Program-made: the position numbers and the translations under genes
In this document: in pieces, positions 21,149 to 29,146 of the stretch
Numbering within the stretch: position 1 is the stretch's first letter
Layout of the letters: every line of letters starts with the position of its first letter
The notes under the pieces: generated by a model
Databases searched by the model: none
Seen by the model: the letters and a program-made list of their open reading frames with translations, nothing else
What the model was told of the DNA's origin: nothing
NCBI GenBank assembly: GCA_963753285.1
Contig: CAVWBT010000016.1
Location: forward strand, 301,157 to 365,156
Length of the DNA stretch: 64,000 bases
Direction of reading: 5' to 3'
Source: JAHEDH01 sp963753285
Lineage (GTDB): Bacteria; Actinomycetota; Acidimicrobiia; Spongiisociales; ZC4RG35

Positions 21149-21154
21149 AGATTA
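21149..21154 (-). promoter_or_regulatory. Candidate -10 box for infC-rpmI-rplT
   Basis: TAATCT on the minus strand fits TANNNT and is followed by about 110 bases before the hairpin. No convincing -35 hexamer is seen. It is the best promoter-like site in the leader. Confidence 0.3.
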
Positions 21155-21187
21155 CAACGGGTTTGCCCACAGCGCTATTCCGATGCC

Positions 21188-21316
21188 GAGATGACAGATG
21201 ACAGAATGACGCGCCACGGCCGGTGGCGGGCGCGTATCAGCTGCGATGACGACGGCACAGCCGCTGCGCAGCCTGTCGTCGCGGACTGTCGTCTGGCTCA
21301 TCTGTCGTCTGTCATC
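21188..21316. repeat. Inverted 7-bp repeat tracts at the ribH 3' end
   Basis: The left arm (21188-21210) reads GAGATGACAGATGACAGAATG. The right arm has TGTCGTC at 21287 and 21303 and TGTCATC at 21310, all in seven-base phase, with a decayed unit at 21294. The arms are about 75 bases apart. The right arm contains the ribH stop codon and its last codons, and abuts GAGCGAA at 21322-21328. Confidence 0.88.
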
Positions 21317-21771
21317 TTGCCGAGCGAAGCGAGGCTGCGGGCGAGGTCGATGGCGGCTTCGGTGGCTTCGGCGCCTTTGTTGCCGGGGCCGGGAAGGGAA
21401 CGTTCGACGGCGTGCTCGTAGTCGCGGACGGTCAGCAGCGCGTTCCCGACCGGTACGCCCGAGGTGGTGGACACGTCAGTGATGCCTCTCGTGGCGTGCT
21501 CGGCGACGTACTCGTAGTGATCGGTCTCGCCCTTGATGACGGCTCCGATCGCGACGATCGCCTCACACCCGCTCTCAGTCAGCGCCATGGCGGCGAGCGG
21601 AAGCTCCATCGCGCCCGGGACCCGCATCACCACGGTCTCTTCGATGCCCATCCGCTCCGCCTGGGCCAACGCAGCCTCCAACATCGGCCCGGTGATCGGC
21701 GCATTGAACATCGAAACCGCGATGCCGATACGACGAGGAAGTGGCCCGGGTTCGACCTCGATTCGGTTCAC
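21298..21771 (-). CDS. ribH: 6,7-dimethyl-8-ribityllumazine synthase
   Basis: RibH condenses the pyrimidine from RibD with 3,4-dihydroxy-2-butanone phosphate in riboflavin synthesis. The 157-residue protein shows SMFNAPITGPMLEAAL, VPGAMELPLAAMAL, GAVIKGETDHYEYV (active-site histidine) and the family C-terminus around EHAVERS. The last five residues, MTDDR, are encoded by the 7-bp repeat and look like an added tail. The GTG start overlaps the ribBA stop (GTGA). Confidence 0.96.
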   Translation of the reverse strand: MNRIEVEPGPLPRRIGIAVSMFNAPITGPMLEAALAQAERMGIEETVVMRVPGAMELPLAAMALTESGCEAIVAIGAVIKGETDHYEYVAEHATRGITDVSTTSGVPVGNALLTVRDYEHAVERSLPGPGNKGAEATEAAIDLARSLASLGKMTDDR

Positions 21772-22979
21772 TCGTCCTCGTCTCCGAGGAGATGACCGAG
21801 CTTGGCGACCTTGGTCGTGAGATAGCGCTCGTTGTGGGAGTTGCGTTCGGTCACGACCGGCACGCTGTCGAGGATGGTGAGACCGTATCCCTCGATGCCC
21901 GCCCGCTTGGTCGGGTTGTTGGTCAGCAGTCGCATCGATCGCACTCCGACGTCGTACAGGATCTGCGAGCCCACGCCGTAGTCGCGGCTGTCGACCGGCA
22001 GACCGAGATCGATGTTGGCCTCGACGGTGTCGCGCCCGGTGTCCTGCAGGTTGTAGGCACGCAGCTTGGCGAAGAGCCCGATGCCCCTCCCCTCGTGACC
22101 CCGGATGTACACGATGACGCCGCGGCCCTCTTCGGCGATCTTCGCCATGGCGAGATCCAACTGGTCGCCGCAGTCACACCGACGGCTGTGGAGGACATCG
22201 CCGGTGAGACACTCCGAGTGAGCTCTCACGAGGATGTTCTCTCCGTCACCGACCTCGCCCATCACGAGCGCCATGTGATCCCGACCATCGAAGCTGCGAT
22301 AGCCGATCGCCTTGAACTCGCCGTGATCGGTGGGGATCCGTGACTCGACGACCCGTTGAACGAGTTTCTCCTCGTTCGCCCGCCGGTAGGCGATGAGATC
22401 CGCGATCGAGCCCACCAGGAGGTCGTGCTCCTTGGCGAACCGTTCGATGTCGTCGAGCTTCGACACGGTCCCGTCGTCGTTCATCAGCTCGGACAGCACG
22501 GCGGCCGGATAGAGGCCCGCCAGTTTCACCAGGTCCACACCGGCCTCGGTGTGCCCCGCCCTGCGAAGCACGCCACCCTCGGCGGCCCGCAGCGGATACA
22601 TGTGCCCGGGTCTGGCGATATCGACCGGCCGTGTGTTCGAGTCGATCAGTGCGTGGACGGTCCGGACCCGATCGGATGAAGAGATCCCCGTGGTCACGCC
22701 CTCGCGAGCGTCGACCGAGAGCGTGAAGGCGGTCCGGTGCGACTCGGTGTTGAGTCGCACCATCTGCGGCAGCTCGAGTTCGTCGAGTCGTTCTGCGATC
22801 ATCGGCACGCAGATGATCCCGGACGTGTGGCGGATCATGAACGCCATCTGCTCGTTGGTGATCTTCTCGGCGGCGACGATCAGGTCGCCTTCGTTCTCCC
22901 GATCCTCGTCGTCGGTGACGATCACCATCTCACCTGCGCCGATGGCAGCGATCAGCTCTTCGGGACGGGCAAACCTCAT
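21768..22979 (-). CDS. ribBA: Bifunctional 3,4-DHBP synthase / GTP cyclohydrolase II
   Basis: The 403-residue fusion supplies both riboflavin precursors. The N-terminal RibB half has DDEDRENEGDLI and HTEAGVDLVKLAG. The C-terminal RibA half has VRAHSECLTGDVLHSRRCDCG with the three zinc cysteines and RGHEGRGIGL. ATG 22977-22979 overlaps the ribE stop by four bases and fixes the start, although the frame is open further upstream. Confidence 0.97.
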   Translation of the reverse strand: MRFARPEELIAAIGAGEMVIVTDDEDRENEGDLIVAAEKITNEQMAFMIRHTSGIICVPMIAERLDELELPQMVRLNTESHRTAFTLSVDAREGVTTGISSSDRVRTVHALIDSNTRPVDIARPGHMYPLRAAEGGVLRRAGHTEAGVDLVKLAGLYPAAVLSELMNDDGTVSKLDDIERFAKEHDLLVGSIADLIAYRRANEEKLVQRVVESRIPTDHGEFKAIGYRSFDGRDHMALVMGEVGDGENILVRAHSECLTGDVLHSRRCDCGDQLDLAMAKIAEEGRGVIVYIRGHEGRGIGLFAKLRAYNLQDTGRDTVEANIDLGLPVDSRDYGVGSQILYDVGVRSMRLLTNNPTKRAGIEGYGLTILDSVPVVTERNSHNERYLTTKVAKLGHLLGDEDE

Positions 22980-23569
22980 CTGCGGGCCTCCAGCAGCCGC
23001 TCGACGTACTTCGCAAGGATATCGACCTCGAGATTCACCGCATCTCCGGCCGAGGAGGCACTGAAGGACGTGACCTCGAGCGTGTGTGGGATGAGCGCGA
23101 TCTGGAACGCCTCGTCGGTCACGGCGGCGACCGTGAGGCTGACGCCGTTGACCGTGATCGACCCCTTCTCGACGACATAGCGCATCAGCTCCGGTGGGGC
23201 GGTGATCGTCCACCGCTGACCATTGCCCTCTGCCTCGATACGGCCGATCACCCCGGTTCCGTCGACGTGGCCCTGCACGACATGGCCGTCGAACCGCCCG
23301 GATGCGGGCATTGCGCGCTCGAGGTTGACGCCACTACCGACGACGACCGATCCGAGATTCGTGCGGTCGAGTGTCTCGACGATCGTGTCGACGGTGAATC
23401 GGCTGCCTGCGATGGTCGTGGCCGTGAGACAGACGCCGTTGACTGCCACGGAGTCACCCACATCGAGGTCCGACGTCACGAGATCGGATTCGATGGTGAA
23501 ACGCTTTCCGTCCGGGCCACCCTCGATCTCGGTCACGGTCCCGACGGTCTCGATGATGCCGGTGAACAT
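22976..23569 (-). CDS. ribE: Riboflavin synthase alpha subunit
   Basis: This 197-residue enzyme dismutates two lumazines to riboflavin. It starts MFTGIIETVGTV, the family hallmark. Two homologous lumazine-binding repeats follow, each with a VNGVCLT or VNGVSLT motif. It lies between ribD (30 bp upstream) and ribBA (4-bp overlap). Confidence 0.97.
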   Translation of the reverse strand: MFTGIIETVGTVTEIEGGPDGKRFTIESDLVTSDLDVGDSVAVNGVCLTATTIAGSRFTVDTIVETLDRTNLGSVVVGSGVNLERAMPASGRFDGHVVQGHVDGTGVIGRIEAEGNGQRWTITAPPELMRYVVEKGSITVNGVSLTVAAVTDEAFQIALIPHTLEVTSFSASSAGDAVNLEVDILAKYVERLLEARR

Positions 23570-23599
23570 TGGCGGGACTCTACCCGGGATGCCGGTCCT

Positions 23600-24679
23600 T
23601 CAACCCGGTCGGCGACGCCAGCGGACTTCGAGGTCGCCATCGAGGATCTCGGCGGAGACGATCTCGACCCGCAATGCGGCATCGATGGTCTCGAACACTC
23701 CGTCGAACAGCGGCGTTCCGACTCCGAGACCGAACGCGCCTCCCAGGTGCAACAGTCCGATGTCGACGAGATCCGATCGGAGGAGCGACGAGGCGATCCG
23801 GGTGCCACCCTCGACGAACACCCTGAGCAGTCCCCGGTTCCCGAGCAGCTCGAGGGCGAGACGCAGGTCGACACCGTGCTCGGCGTCTCCACCGACTACT
23901 TCCAGCTCTCCCGCCGGCAGGTCGATCGGGCGGTTCGAGAGAACCAAGGGGTCTCGGCGCCAGATCCGTGCGGAAGCCGGGAGCGGACGAGACCCCGCGA
24001 CGATGACCGGACGCGGCTGGCGGCCATCGAAGCCGTCGAGCCGGACATCGAGCTGCGGGTCGTCCGTGATGATCGTTCCGGCACCGACCAGCACGGCGTC
24101 GCTCTGCGCCCTCCACTCGTGGACGCGACGTCGCATGCCAGGACCGGTGATCCACTGCGATGTGCCATCTGCGGCGGCGATCTGACCGTCGAGCGTGGCC
24201 GCCAGCTTGAGGATCACCTGTGGGATGCCGTGGGTGCGATGGTGGAAGTATCCCGGATCGAGGGCGAGCGCGGCGCTCCCGAGTTCGCTGTCGGGGTCGA
24301 GCACGTCGACCTGGACCCCGTGCGCCCGCAATCGCTCGATCCCCCGGCCGTCGACCTTCGCATCCGGATCGAGCGCCCCGACGACCACGTGTTGGATGCC
24401 GGCATCGAGGATCGCGTCGGTGCAGGGTGGAGTGCGTCCGGTGTGGTTGCACGGTTCGAGTGTCACGACCAGCGTGGATCCGGGTGGCACCGCTCCGGCA
24501 TCTGCGATCGCCAGCCGCTCGGCATGTGGGAGCCCAGGACCGACGTGGGCACCGGCCCCGAGTTGGCTCCCGTCGGCTCCCAGGATCACTGCCCCGACGC
24601 GGGGGTTCGGGTGTGGGTTCTGCTCGGAGGCGAGTTCGATCGCCCGCGCCATCGCCTGTCGGACGGCGGACGACGGCAT
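23600..24679 (-). CDS. ribD: Bifunctional riboflavin deaminase/reductase
   Basis: The 359-residue protein joins a cytidine-deaminase-like N-domain, with zinc site HAE (in LPHAERLAI) and TLEPCNHTGRTPPC, to a C-terminal reductase domain (ILKLAATLDGQIAA, FVEGGTRIASSLL). It performs the second and third steps after GTP cyclohydrolase. It begins one base after the stop of the response regulator, so it is transcribed with it. No FMN riboswitch is possible in such a short gap and none is visible. Confidence 0.97.
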   Translation of the reverse strand: MPSSAVRQAMARAIELASEQNPHPNPRVGAVILGADGSQLGAGAHVGPGLPHAERLAIADAGAVPPGSTLVVTLEPCNHTGRTPPCTDAILDAGIQHVVVGALDPDAKVDGRGIERLRAHGVQVDVLDPDSELGSAALALDPGYFHHRTHGIPQVILKLAATLDGQIAAADGTSQWITGPGMRRRVHEWRAQSDAVLVGAGTIITDDPQLDVRLDGFDGRQPRPVIVAGSRPLPASARIWRRDPLVLSNRPIDLPAGELEVVGGDAEHGVDLRLALELLGNRGLLRVFVEGGTRIASSLLRSDLVDIGLLHLGGAFGLGVGTPLFDGVFETIDAALRVEIVSAEILDGDLEVRWRRRPG

Positions 24680-24680
24680 C

Positions 24681-25610
24681 TCAGGAGGTACGGCGATCGA
24701 TCTCGTACGAGGAGCCGTGCTGCTTCTTGGCGAACTCCTTCATCTCGACGGCCACCGCAGAGGCCTCCCACTGGGATGTGATCGGTCGGGTCCGGTTCGT
24801 GACCACACCGAACGAGATCGAGACCACCGGGAAGGCGAACCGCTCGCCGCGGCGATCGATCACTTCGATGTAGCCGCGAAGGGCATCGGCGGTGTCGTAG
24901 TAGTCGAGGATGCCGTCGTCGAAGATGTCGATGGCCGCCTTGCAGTACTGCTCTGCGACGTCCGCCCGGCACACCGAGACGAAGTCGTCGCCGCCGATGT
25001 GCCCGACGAAGCCATTCGCGTCTCCGACCTCATCGAGTGCCCGCTGCAGGACGTCACCCGTGAACTTGATGACCTGATCACCGCGCATGAATCCGTAGTG
25101 ATCGTTGAACGCCTTGAAGTTGTCGAGGTCGCCGTAGATGACCGCGAACGTCTCGCCGGTCTCGACTCGCGACTCGATCTCGGTGCCGATCCTGAAGTTC
25201 CCCGGCAGTCCGGTGAGCGGCGACGTGTCACGAGCGGCCTGGGTGCGACGCAGCACTGCCTTGACGCGTGCGACCATCTCGGTGACGTCGAACGGCTTGG
25301 TGATGTAGTCGTCTGCCCCGAGTTCGAGCCCGTTCACCCGATCCTCAGTGAGCCCCCGGGCGGTGAGGAGGACGATCGACGTCCCCGCCAGCGTGCCATG
25401 GCTCCGCATCTTGCGGAGGGCCGTGAGGCCATCCATTCGCGGCATCATGATGTCGAGCAGCACCAGATTGGGCGGGTTCTCCACCGCCTTCTCCAAGGCC
25501 TCTTGGCCATCGCCTGCGGTCTCCACCGAGAACCCCTCGAGTTCGAGGTTGATCCTCACCACCCGGACGATGTCTTCGTCGTCGTCGACGACCAGGATTC
25601 GCTCTGTCAT
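24681..25610 (-). CDS. Response regulator with GGDEF domain (GGDDF variant)
   Basis: The 309-residue protein has a receiver domain at residues 1-120, with the acidic pair DDDED, phospho-acceptor aspartate in LVLLDIMMP and lysine in DDYITKP. A GGDEF domain follows (about 130-300). The substrate-binding YGDLDNFKAFND motif is intact, but the active loop reads GGDDF instead of GGDEF. There is no RxxD inhibitory site in front of it. It would make cyclic di-GMP if the E-to-D change is tolerated; activity is uncertain. No sensor kinase is nearby. Its ATG overlaps the rpe stop (ATGA), and ribD follows directly, so it is embedded in a metabolic operon. Confidence 0.9.
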   Translation of the reverse strand: MTERILVVDDDEDIVRVVRINLELEGFSVETAGDGQEALEKAVENPPNLVLLDIMMPRMDGLTALRKMRSHGTLAGTSIVLLTARGLTEDRVNGLELGADDYITKPFDVTEMVARVKAVLRRTQAARDTSPLTGLPGNFRIGTEIESRVETGETFAVIYGDLDNFKAFNDHYGFMRGDQVIKFTGDVLQRALDEVGDANGFVGHIGGDDFVSVCRADVAEQYCKAAIDIFDDGILDYYDTADALRGYIEVIDRRGERFAFPVVSISFGVVTNRTRPITSQWEASAVAVEMKEFAKKQHGSSYEIDRRTS

Positions 25611-26269
25611 GTCTCTTCCCCTGCAGCCGCTCGTAGCGACCTGATTGCTTCGGCCGGATCGTCCCGTCCGAACACCGCAGAACCCGCCACCAGCACGTTT
25701 GCGCCTGCTGCCGCGGCCTGCGGGGCGGTTTCGGTCGTGATCCCGCCGTCGATCTGAACATCGGTCCCCAGGCCGTGGAAATCAACCCATTTCCTGGCCT
25801 GCTCGACCTTGGGGAGCACCTCCGGGATGAATGTCTGCCCTCCGAAACCGGGATGCACCGACATGATCACGACCATCCGGCACGCTTCGACGAAGGGTTC
25901 CATGGCGGCGAACGGCGTGTGCGGCGAGATCACGACGCCGAATCCGAGGCCCAGCTTCTCGGCCTCTGCGATCGCCGCCGTCGGGTCGGGGACGGCTTCG
26001 AGGTGGACGGTGACGATGTCTGCGCCCGCTTCCACGAGCTCTTCGAGATACACCGTCGGGTTGGTGGTCATGATGTGGCAGTCGAACGGCAGTTCGCTGA
26101 CACGGCGGATCGAGGAGATGACGGGCATCCCGAACGTGATGTTGGGCACGAAATGGCCATCCATCACGTCGAGGTGAAGCAGGTCGGCGTCATCCTCGAC
26201 CTGTGCAATCGCCGTTGCGAGCGCGCTGAAGTCCGCTGCGAGCAGGGACGGCGCGATCTTGATCTCCAT
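25607..26269 (-). CDS. rpe: Ribulose-phosphate 3-epimerase
   Basis: The 220-residue TIM-barrel enzyme interconverts ribulose 5-phosphate and xylulose 5-phosphate. Motifs are IAPSLLAADF, LHLDVMDGHFVPN, the MSVHPGFGGQTF loop and VQIDGGI. Ribulose 5-phosphate is also the RibB substrate, which gives a metabolic link to the riboflavin genes downstream. It seems to head this transcription unit, because a TATCAT box ends six bases before its ATG and there is no Shine-Dalgarno sequence. Confidence 0.97.
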   Translation of the reverse strand: MEIKIAPSLLAADFSALATAIAQVEDDADLLHLDVMDGHFVPNITFGMPVISSIRRVSELPFDCHIMTTNPTVYLEELVEAGADIVTVHLEAVPDPTAAIAEAEKLGLGFGVVISPHTPFAAMEPFVEACRMVVIMSVHPGFGGQTFIPEVLPKVEQARKWVDFHGLGTDVQIDGGITTETAPQAAAAGANVLVAGSAVFGRDDPAEAIRSLRAAAGEET

Positions 26270-26275
26270 CGGGCA

Positions 26276-26281
26276 ATGATA
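26276..26281 (-). promoter_or_regulatory. Candidate -10 box of a leaderless rpe promoter
   Basis: TATCAT on the minus strand ends six bases before the rpe ATG. It lies in the only gap (38 bp) between rsmB and the rpe-rib operon. No clear -35 box is seen. Confidence 0.45.
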
Positions 26282-26307
26282 TTGCTACGGGGGCACGGTC
26301 TCGGGTT

Positions 26308-27468
26308 TCATCGGTCGACGACGGCGATGAACATGCCGTCGGTCGGGCCGAGATGCGGGGCGAGCAGCCACCCGGGCCCCATGGCTCGCCCGGGAAGATC
26401 GAGGTGGGGCGGTCGAGCGTCGTGGCCTGCGACGACGTCGACGGTCTCGGAGGGAGTCACGGTGCACACCGAGTAGACCACCCGTCCGCCGGGGCGAACG
26501 ATCCTGAGCGCGGATTCGAGCAGCTCGGAGGCGAGCCCTGACAGGTTGCGAACGTCCTCGGGCCCCGTCCGGTGGACGATCTCGGGCCGTCGGCGCAGCG
26601 TGCCGAGACCGGTACATGGCGCATCGAGCAGCACGGCATCGAACGTGGCCTCTGCGAACGGTGGTTGCCTCCCGTCGGCGACCACCCACGACGCACCCGG
26701 CACACGTCGCGCTGCACTCCGTGTCCGCCTGCGATGAACGTCGCAGGCGATCACTCTGGCGCCCGACTCGACCAGCTGCGCCGTCTTGCCGCCGGGTGCT
26801 GCTGCCATGTCCAACACCAGCTCGCCAGGTCGGGCTTCGACGGCCAGGCCGACGGCGACCGAGGCCGGGTCTTGGATCGTGAACCCCTCGCGGATCGGAC
26901 CGCTCCCGAGGTAGGACCCGACGATCCGATCGACCGGCCGGTAGCCGTCACCGGGGTCGCCGCTCCCCCTGATGCCGAGCTCCGGAGAGACCATCGATGC
27001 CATCCAGAAGGCTTCGATCTCGGCCTGATCGAGGGCCCGGGAGAGTTCCTCGGAGAGCCAGGCCGGCATCGACGGCTGGAGATCCGGCGGCGTTCTAGAA
27101 ATGGTGCGGAGGATCCCGTTCGCGAACCCACCGTATGCCGGATCGAGTCGCTTGGCTGCTCGAACCACCGCGTCGACGGTGAGGGCATCGGGTCGGTCGC
27201 GCCGGGCGATCTCGGCGACACCGACCCTGAGCAGGTCGAGAAGCTCGACGTCGATACGGTCGATCGACCGTCTCGACCTGCCGGCGACTTCGGAATCGAT
27301 CTGGGGCAGGTTCCGGAGGGTGTCGTACGCCAGGCCGCGAGCCACCCCGGCATCTGACGGATTCATGCCCTTGGTCTCGGTCCGGCTGACCACGTTGGAG
27401 TAGGCGCCGCCTCGATCGACCCTCCCGACGATCCGAGCCGCCGCCGCCCTGGCATCGGCGGCGGTCAT
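26308..27468 (-). CDS. rsmB: 16S rRNA m5C967 methyltransferase
   Basis: The 386-residue protein has an N-terminal NusB-like RNA-binding domain (residues 1-140) and a Rossmann methyltransferase domain. The latter has LDMAAAPGGKTAQL for SAM, VLLDAPCTGLGTLRRRPE with the PC motif, and VYSVCTVTPSE with the catalytic cysteine TC-equivalent (VCT). It overlaps fmt by four bases, the classic def-fmt-rsmB order. Confidence 0.94.
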   Translation of the reverse strand: MTAADARAAAARIVGRVDRGGAYSNVVSRTETKGMNPSDAGVARGLAYDTLRNLPQIDSEVAGRSRRSIDRIDVELLDLLRVGVAEIARRDRPDALTVDAVVRAAKRLDPAYGGFANGILRTISRTPPDLQPSMPAWLSEELSRALDQAEIEAFWMASMVSPELGIRGSGDPGDGYRPVDRIVGSYLGSGPIREGFTIQDPASVAVGLAVEARPGELVLDMAAAPGGKTAQLVESGARVIACDVHRRRTRSAARRVPGASWVVADGRQPPFAEATFDAVLLDAPCTGLGTLRRRPEIVHRTGPEDVRNLSGLASELLESALRIVRPGGRVVYSVCTVTPSETVDVVAGHDARPPHLDLPGRAMGPGWLLAPHLGPTDGMFIAVVDR

Positions 27469-28379
27469 GTGAGCGTGCCGAGCGCTTCGCGTCTGCCCAT
27501 CGCCCAGTCGTGCCCGGACATGACCCGCTTTCCGAACGGCTGGATCTCGACCAACTCCAGCATCGTGGTGGCGGTGCCCATCAACAGTCGCCCGTCGTGC
27601 AGGACGAGTGCACCCGGATCGGACGATGGCCGGTCGGTTTCGTGGACTCGAAGGAGCTTGAAGCGATCGTCTTCGAGCATGGCGAACGCACCGGGTGCGG
27701 GGCTCATGGCGTGAACGAGCCGGCGGATCGTGGTTGCGGGTGCATCGAGGGCGAGCCTGCGCTCGTCGGGCGAGATCTTGGCGGCGTGGGTCGCGGTCTC
27801 GTCGTTCTGCCGGGTTGCGACGACCCGGCCGCCCACGATGGAAGGGAGCACCGCCTGGAGGTGGCGGGCTCCGGCAATGGCGAGGCGGTCGAACACGTCA
27901 CCTGCGGTCTCGTTCGAGCCCAATGCTGTCACCCTGGTCGAGTAGATCGGGCCTGTGTCCAAACCCTCGTCGAGGGCCATCAGGGTCACCCCGGTGGTCC
28001 GGTCGCCCGCCTGGATGGCGCGCTGTACCGGAGCCGCCCCTCGCCAACGCGGAAGGATCGAGAAGTGCACGTTGACGAAGCCGCGTGCCGGCGCTGCGAG
28101 GGCGTCGGGTCGGATCAACATCCCGAATGCCACGATCACCGCCACATCGAGCCCGTCGATGTCGCCGAGGACATGGGCGATCCCTCTGCTCGATTCGGGC
28201 TGATGGACCGGGATCCCGAGGGCCAGCGCACGCTCCTTGACCGCCGGCGGTTGAGGCTTCTTCGATCTCCCCCTCGGCCGATCCGGCTGGGTGATCACGG
28301 CAGCGACGTCGGCGATCCGGCTCAAGGCGTCGAGTGACGGCACCGCCATGTGGGGTGTGCCGAGGAAGACCGCTCTCAC
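27465..28379 (-). CDS. fmt: Methionyl-tRNA formyltransferase
   Basis: Fmt formylates the initiator tRNA. The 304-residue protein shows FLGTPHMAVPSL at the N-terminus, the catalytic HFSILPRWRGAAPVQRAI region (split: FVNVHFSILPRWRG) and DTGPIYS. A C-terminal OB-like domain follows. The GTG start overlaps the def stop (GTGA). Confidence 0.97.
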   Translation of the reverse strand: MRAVFLGTPHMAVPSLDALSRIADVAAVITQPDRPRGRSKKPQPPAVKERALALGIPVHQPESSRGIAHVLGDIDGLDVAVIVAFGMLIRPDALAAPARGFVNVHFSILPRWRGAAPVQRAIQAGDRTTGVTLMALDEGLDTGPIYSTRVTALGSNETAGDVFDRLAIAGARHLQAVLPSIVGGRVVATRQNDETATHAAKISPDERRLALDAPATTIRRLVHAMSPAPGAFAMLEDDRFKLLRVHETDRPSSDPGALVLHDGRLLMGTATTMLELVEIQPFGKRVMSGHDWAMGRREALGTLT

Positions 28380-28885
28380 TCGTACTCGACGAGGCCGAGT
28401 GCTTCGAGGCGGAGCTCCCGGAGGGCGGCCTTCTGCGCGGACTTCTCGAGATGGTCGATCAGCAGCTCTCCGTTGAGGTGTCCGATCTCGTGCAGCAGCA
28501 CGCGGCCCAGCAGCCCACTCCCGGAATACTCGACCTGCTCACCGTCGAGATTCATCGAGGTCACCCGCACGTACTCGGGCCGGGTGATGGACCAGAAGTG
28601 GCCCGGCACGGAGAGACATCCCTCCTCGTAGACCCATTCGCCTTCTGTCTCGACGATCTCGGGGTTGATGAGAACTCGGGCACCTTCACCGTCCTGTGCG
28701 TCGAAGACGGCCACGGCGCGGGACACGCCGATCTGGTTCGCTGCCAACCCGACTCCGGGGGCGTCGTACATGGTCTCGATCAGGTCGGCGACCAGCTTCT
28801 CCACGCCCGCATCGATCTCGGTGACGGGGGTCGTGACCGTGCGCAACACCGGATCCCCGAACGTCCTGAGCGGAAAGATGGCCAT
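28376..28885 (-). CDS. def: Peptide deformylase
   Basis: The 169-residue metalloenzyme removes the N-formyl group. The three motifs are present: GVGLAANQIG, EGCLSVPG (metal cysteine) and HEIGHLNG. The last has Gly where most deformylases have Asp (HEFDHL/HEIDHL), but both metal histidines and the glutamate are kept. No Shine-Dalgarno sequence is evident; TATCCT lies eight bases upstream. Def, fmt and rsmB form one unit. Confidence 0.96.
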   Translation of the reverse strand: MAIFPLRTFGDPVLRTVTTPVTEIDAGVEKLVADLIETMYDAPGVGLAANQIGVSRAVAVFDAQDGEGARVLINPEIVETEGEWVYEEGCLSVPGHFWSITRPEYVRVTSMNLDGEQVEYSGSGLLGRVLLHEIGHLNGELLIDHLEKSAQKAALRELRLEALGLVEYE

Positions 28886-28893
28886 GGCCGGGC

Positions 28894-28899
28894 AGGATA
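28894..28899 (-). promoter_or_regulatory. Candidate -10 box of def-fmt-rsmB
   Basis: TATCCT on the minus strand ends eight bases before the def ATG, consistent with a nearly leaderless mRNA. It lies in the 260-bp gap after priA. Confidence 0.4.
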
Positions 28900-28937
28900 C
28901 CCGGGGCTGACAGGAGCGCCGGCCTCTCCCACGAGGT

Positions 28938-29106
28938 GCTGTCAGCTATCGGCTGTCCGCCTTCAGTCGCGACTCCGGTATGCGGTTTGTGCAGTGCGCT
29001 CTGTGTCATCCAGGCGGCGAACTCAGCCGCGTCACGTTGCGAAGGCTCGAACGTCGACTGAGATCGTCTCGTGTCCCCGTTGAGCCGATAGCTGACAGCC
29101 GACAGC
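28938..29106. repeat. Inverted 7-bp repeat tracts between priA and def
   Basis: The left arm (28938-28958) reads as units GCTGTCA, GCTATCG and GCTGTCC. The right arm (29084-29106) holds the reverse complement in seven-base steps (CGATAGC, TGACAGC, CGACAGC). Sixteen bases pair perfectly (28938-28953 with 29084-29099). The 130 bases between the arms have no gene. The units resemble those of the island near rpoZ. Confidence 0.85.
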
Positions 29107-29146
29107 AGTCCAGGCGACGATCACGGCGCACCTTCGTGTTGATGAC

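Noticed and set aside
13881..21316. TGTCATC tracts as a CRISPR array
   Set aside because: Units are 7 bp with no spacers of constant length, and no cas gene is present.
24680..24680. FMN riboswitch before ribD
   Set aside because: Only one base separates ribD from the upstream stop, and no RFN-like sequence appears before rpe.
23084..25757. Long plus-strand frames of 520-565 codons opposite ribE, ribD and the response regulator
   Set aside because: They are shadows of well-conserved genes, with low-complexity composition and no motif.
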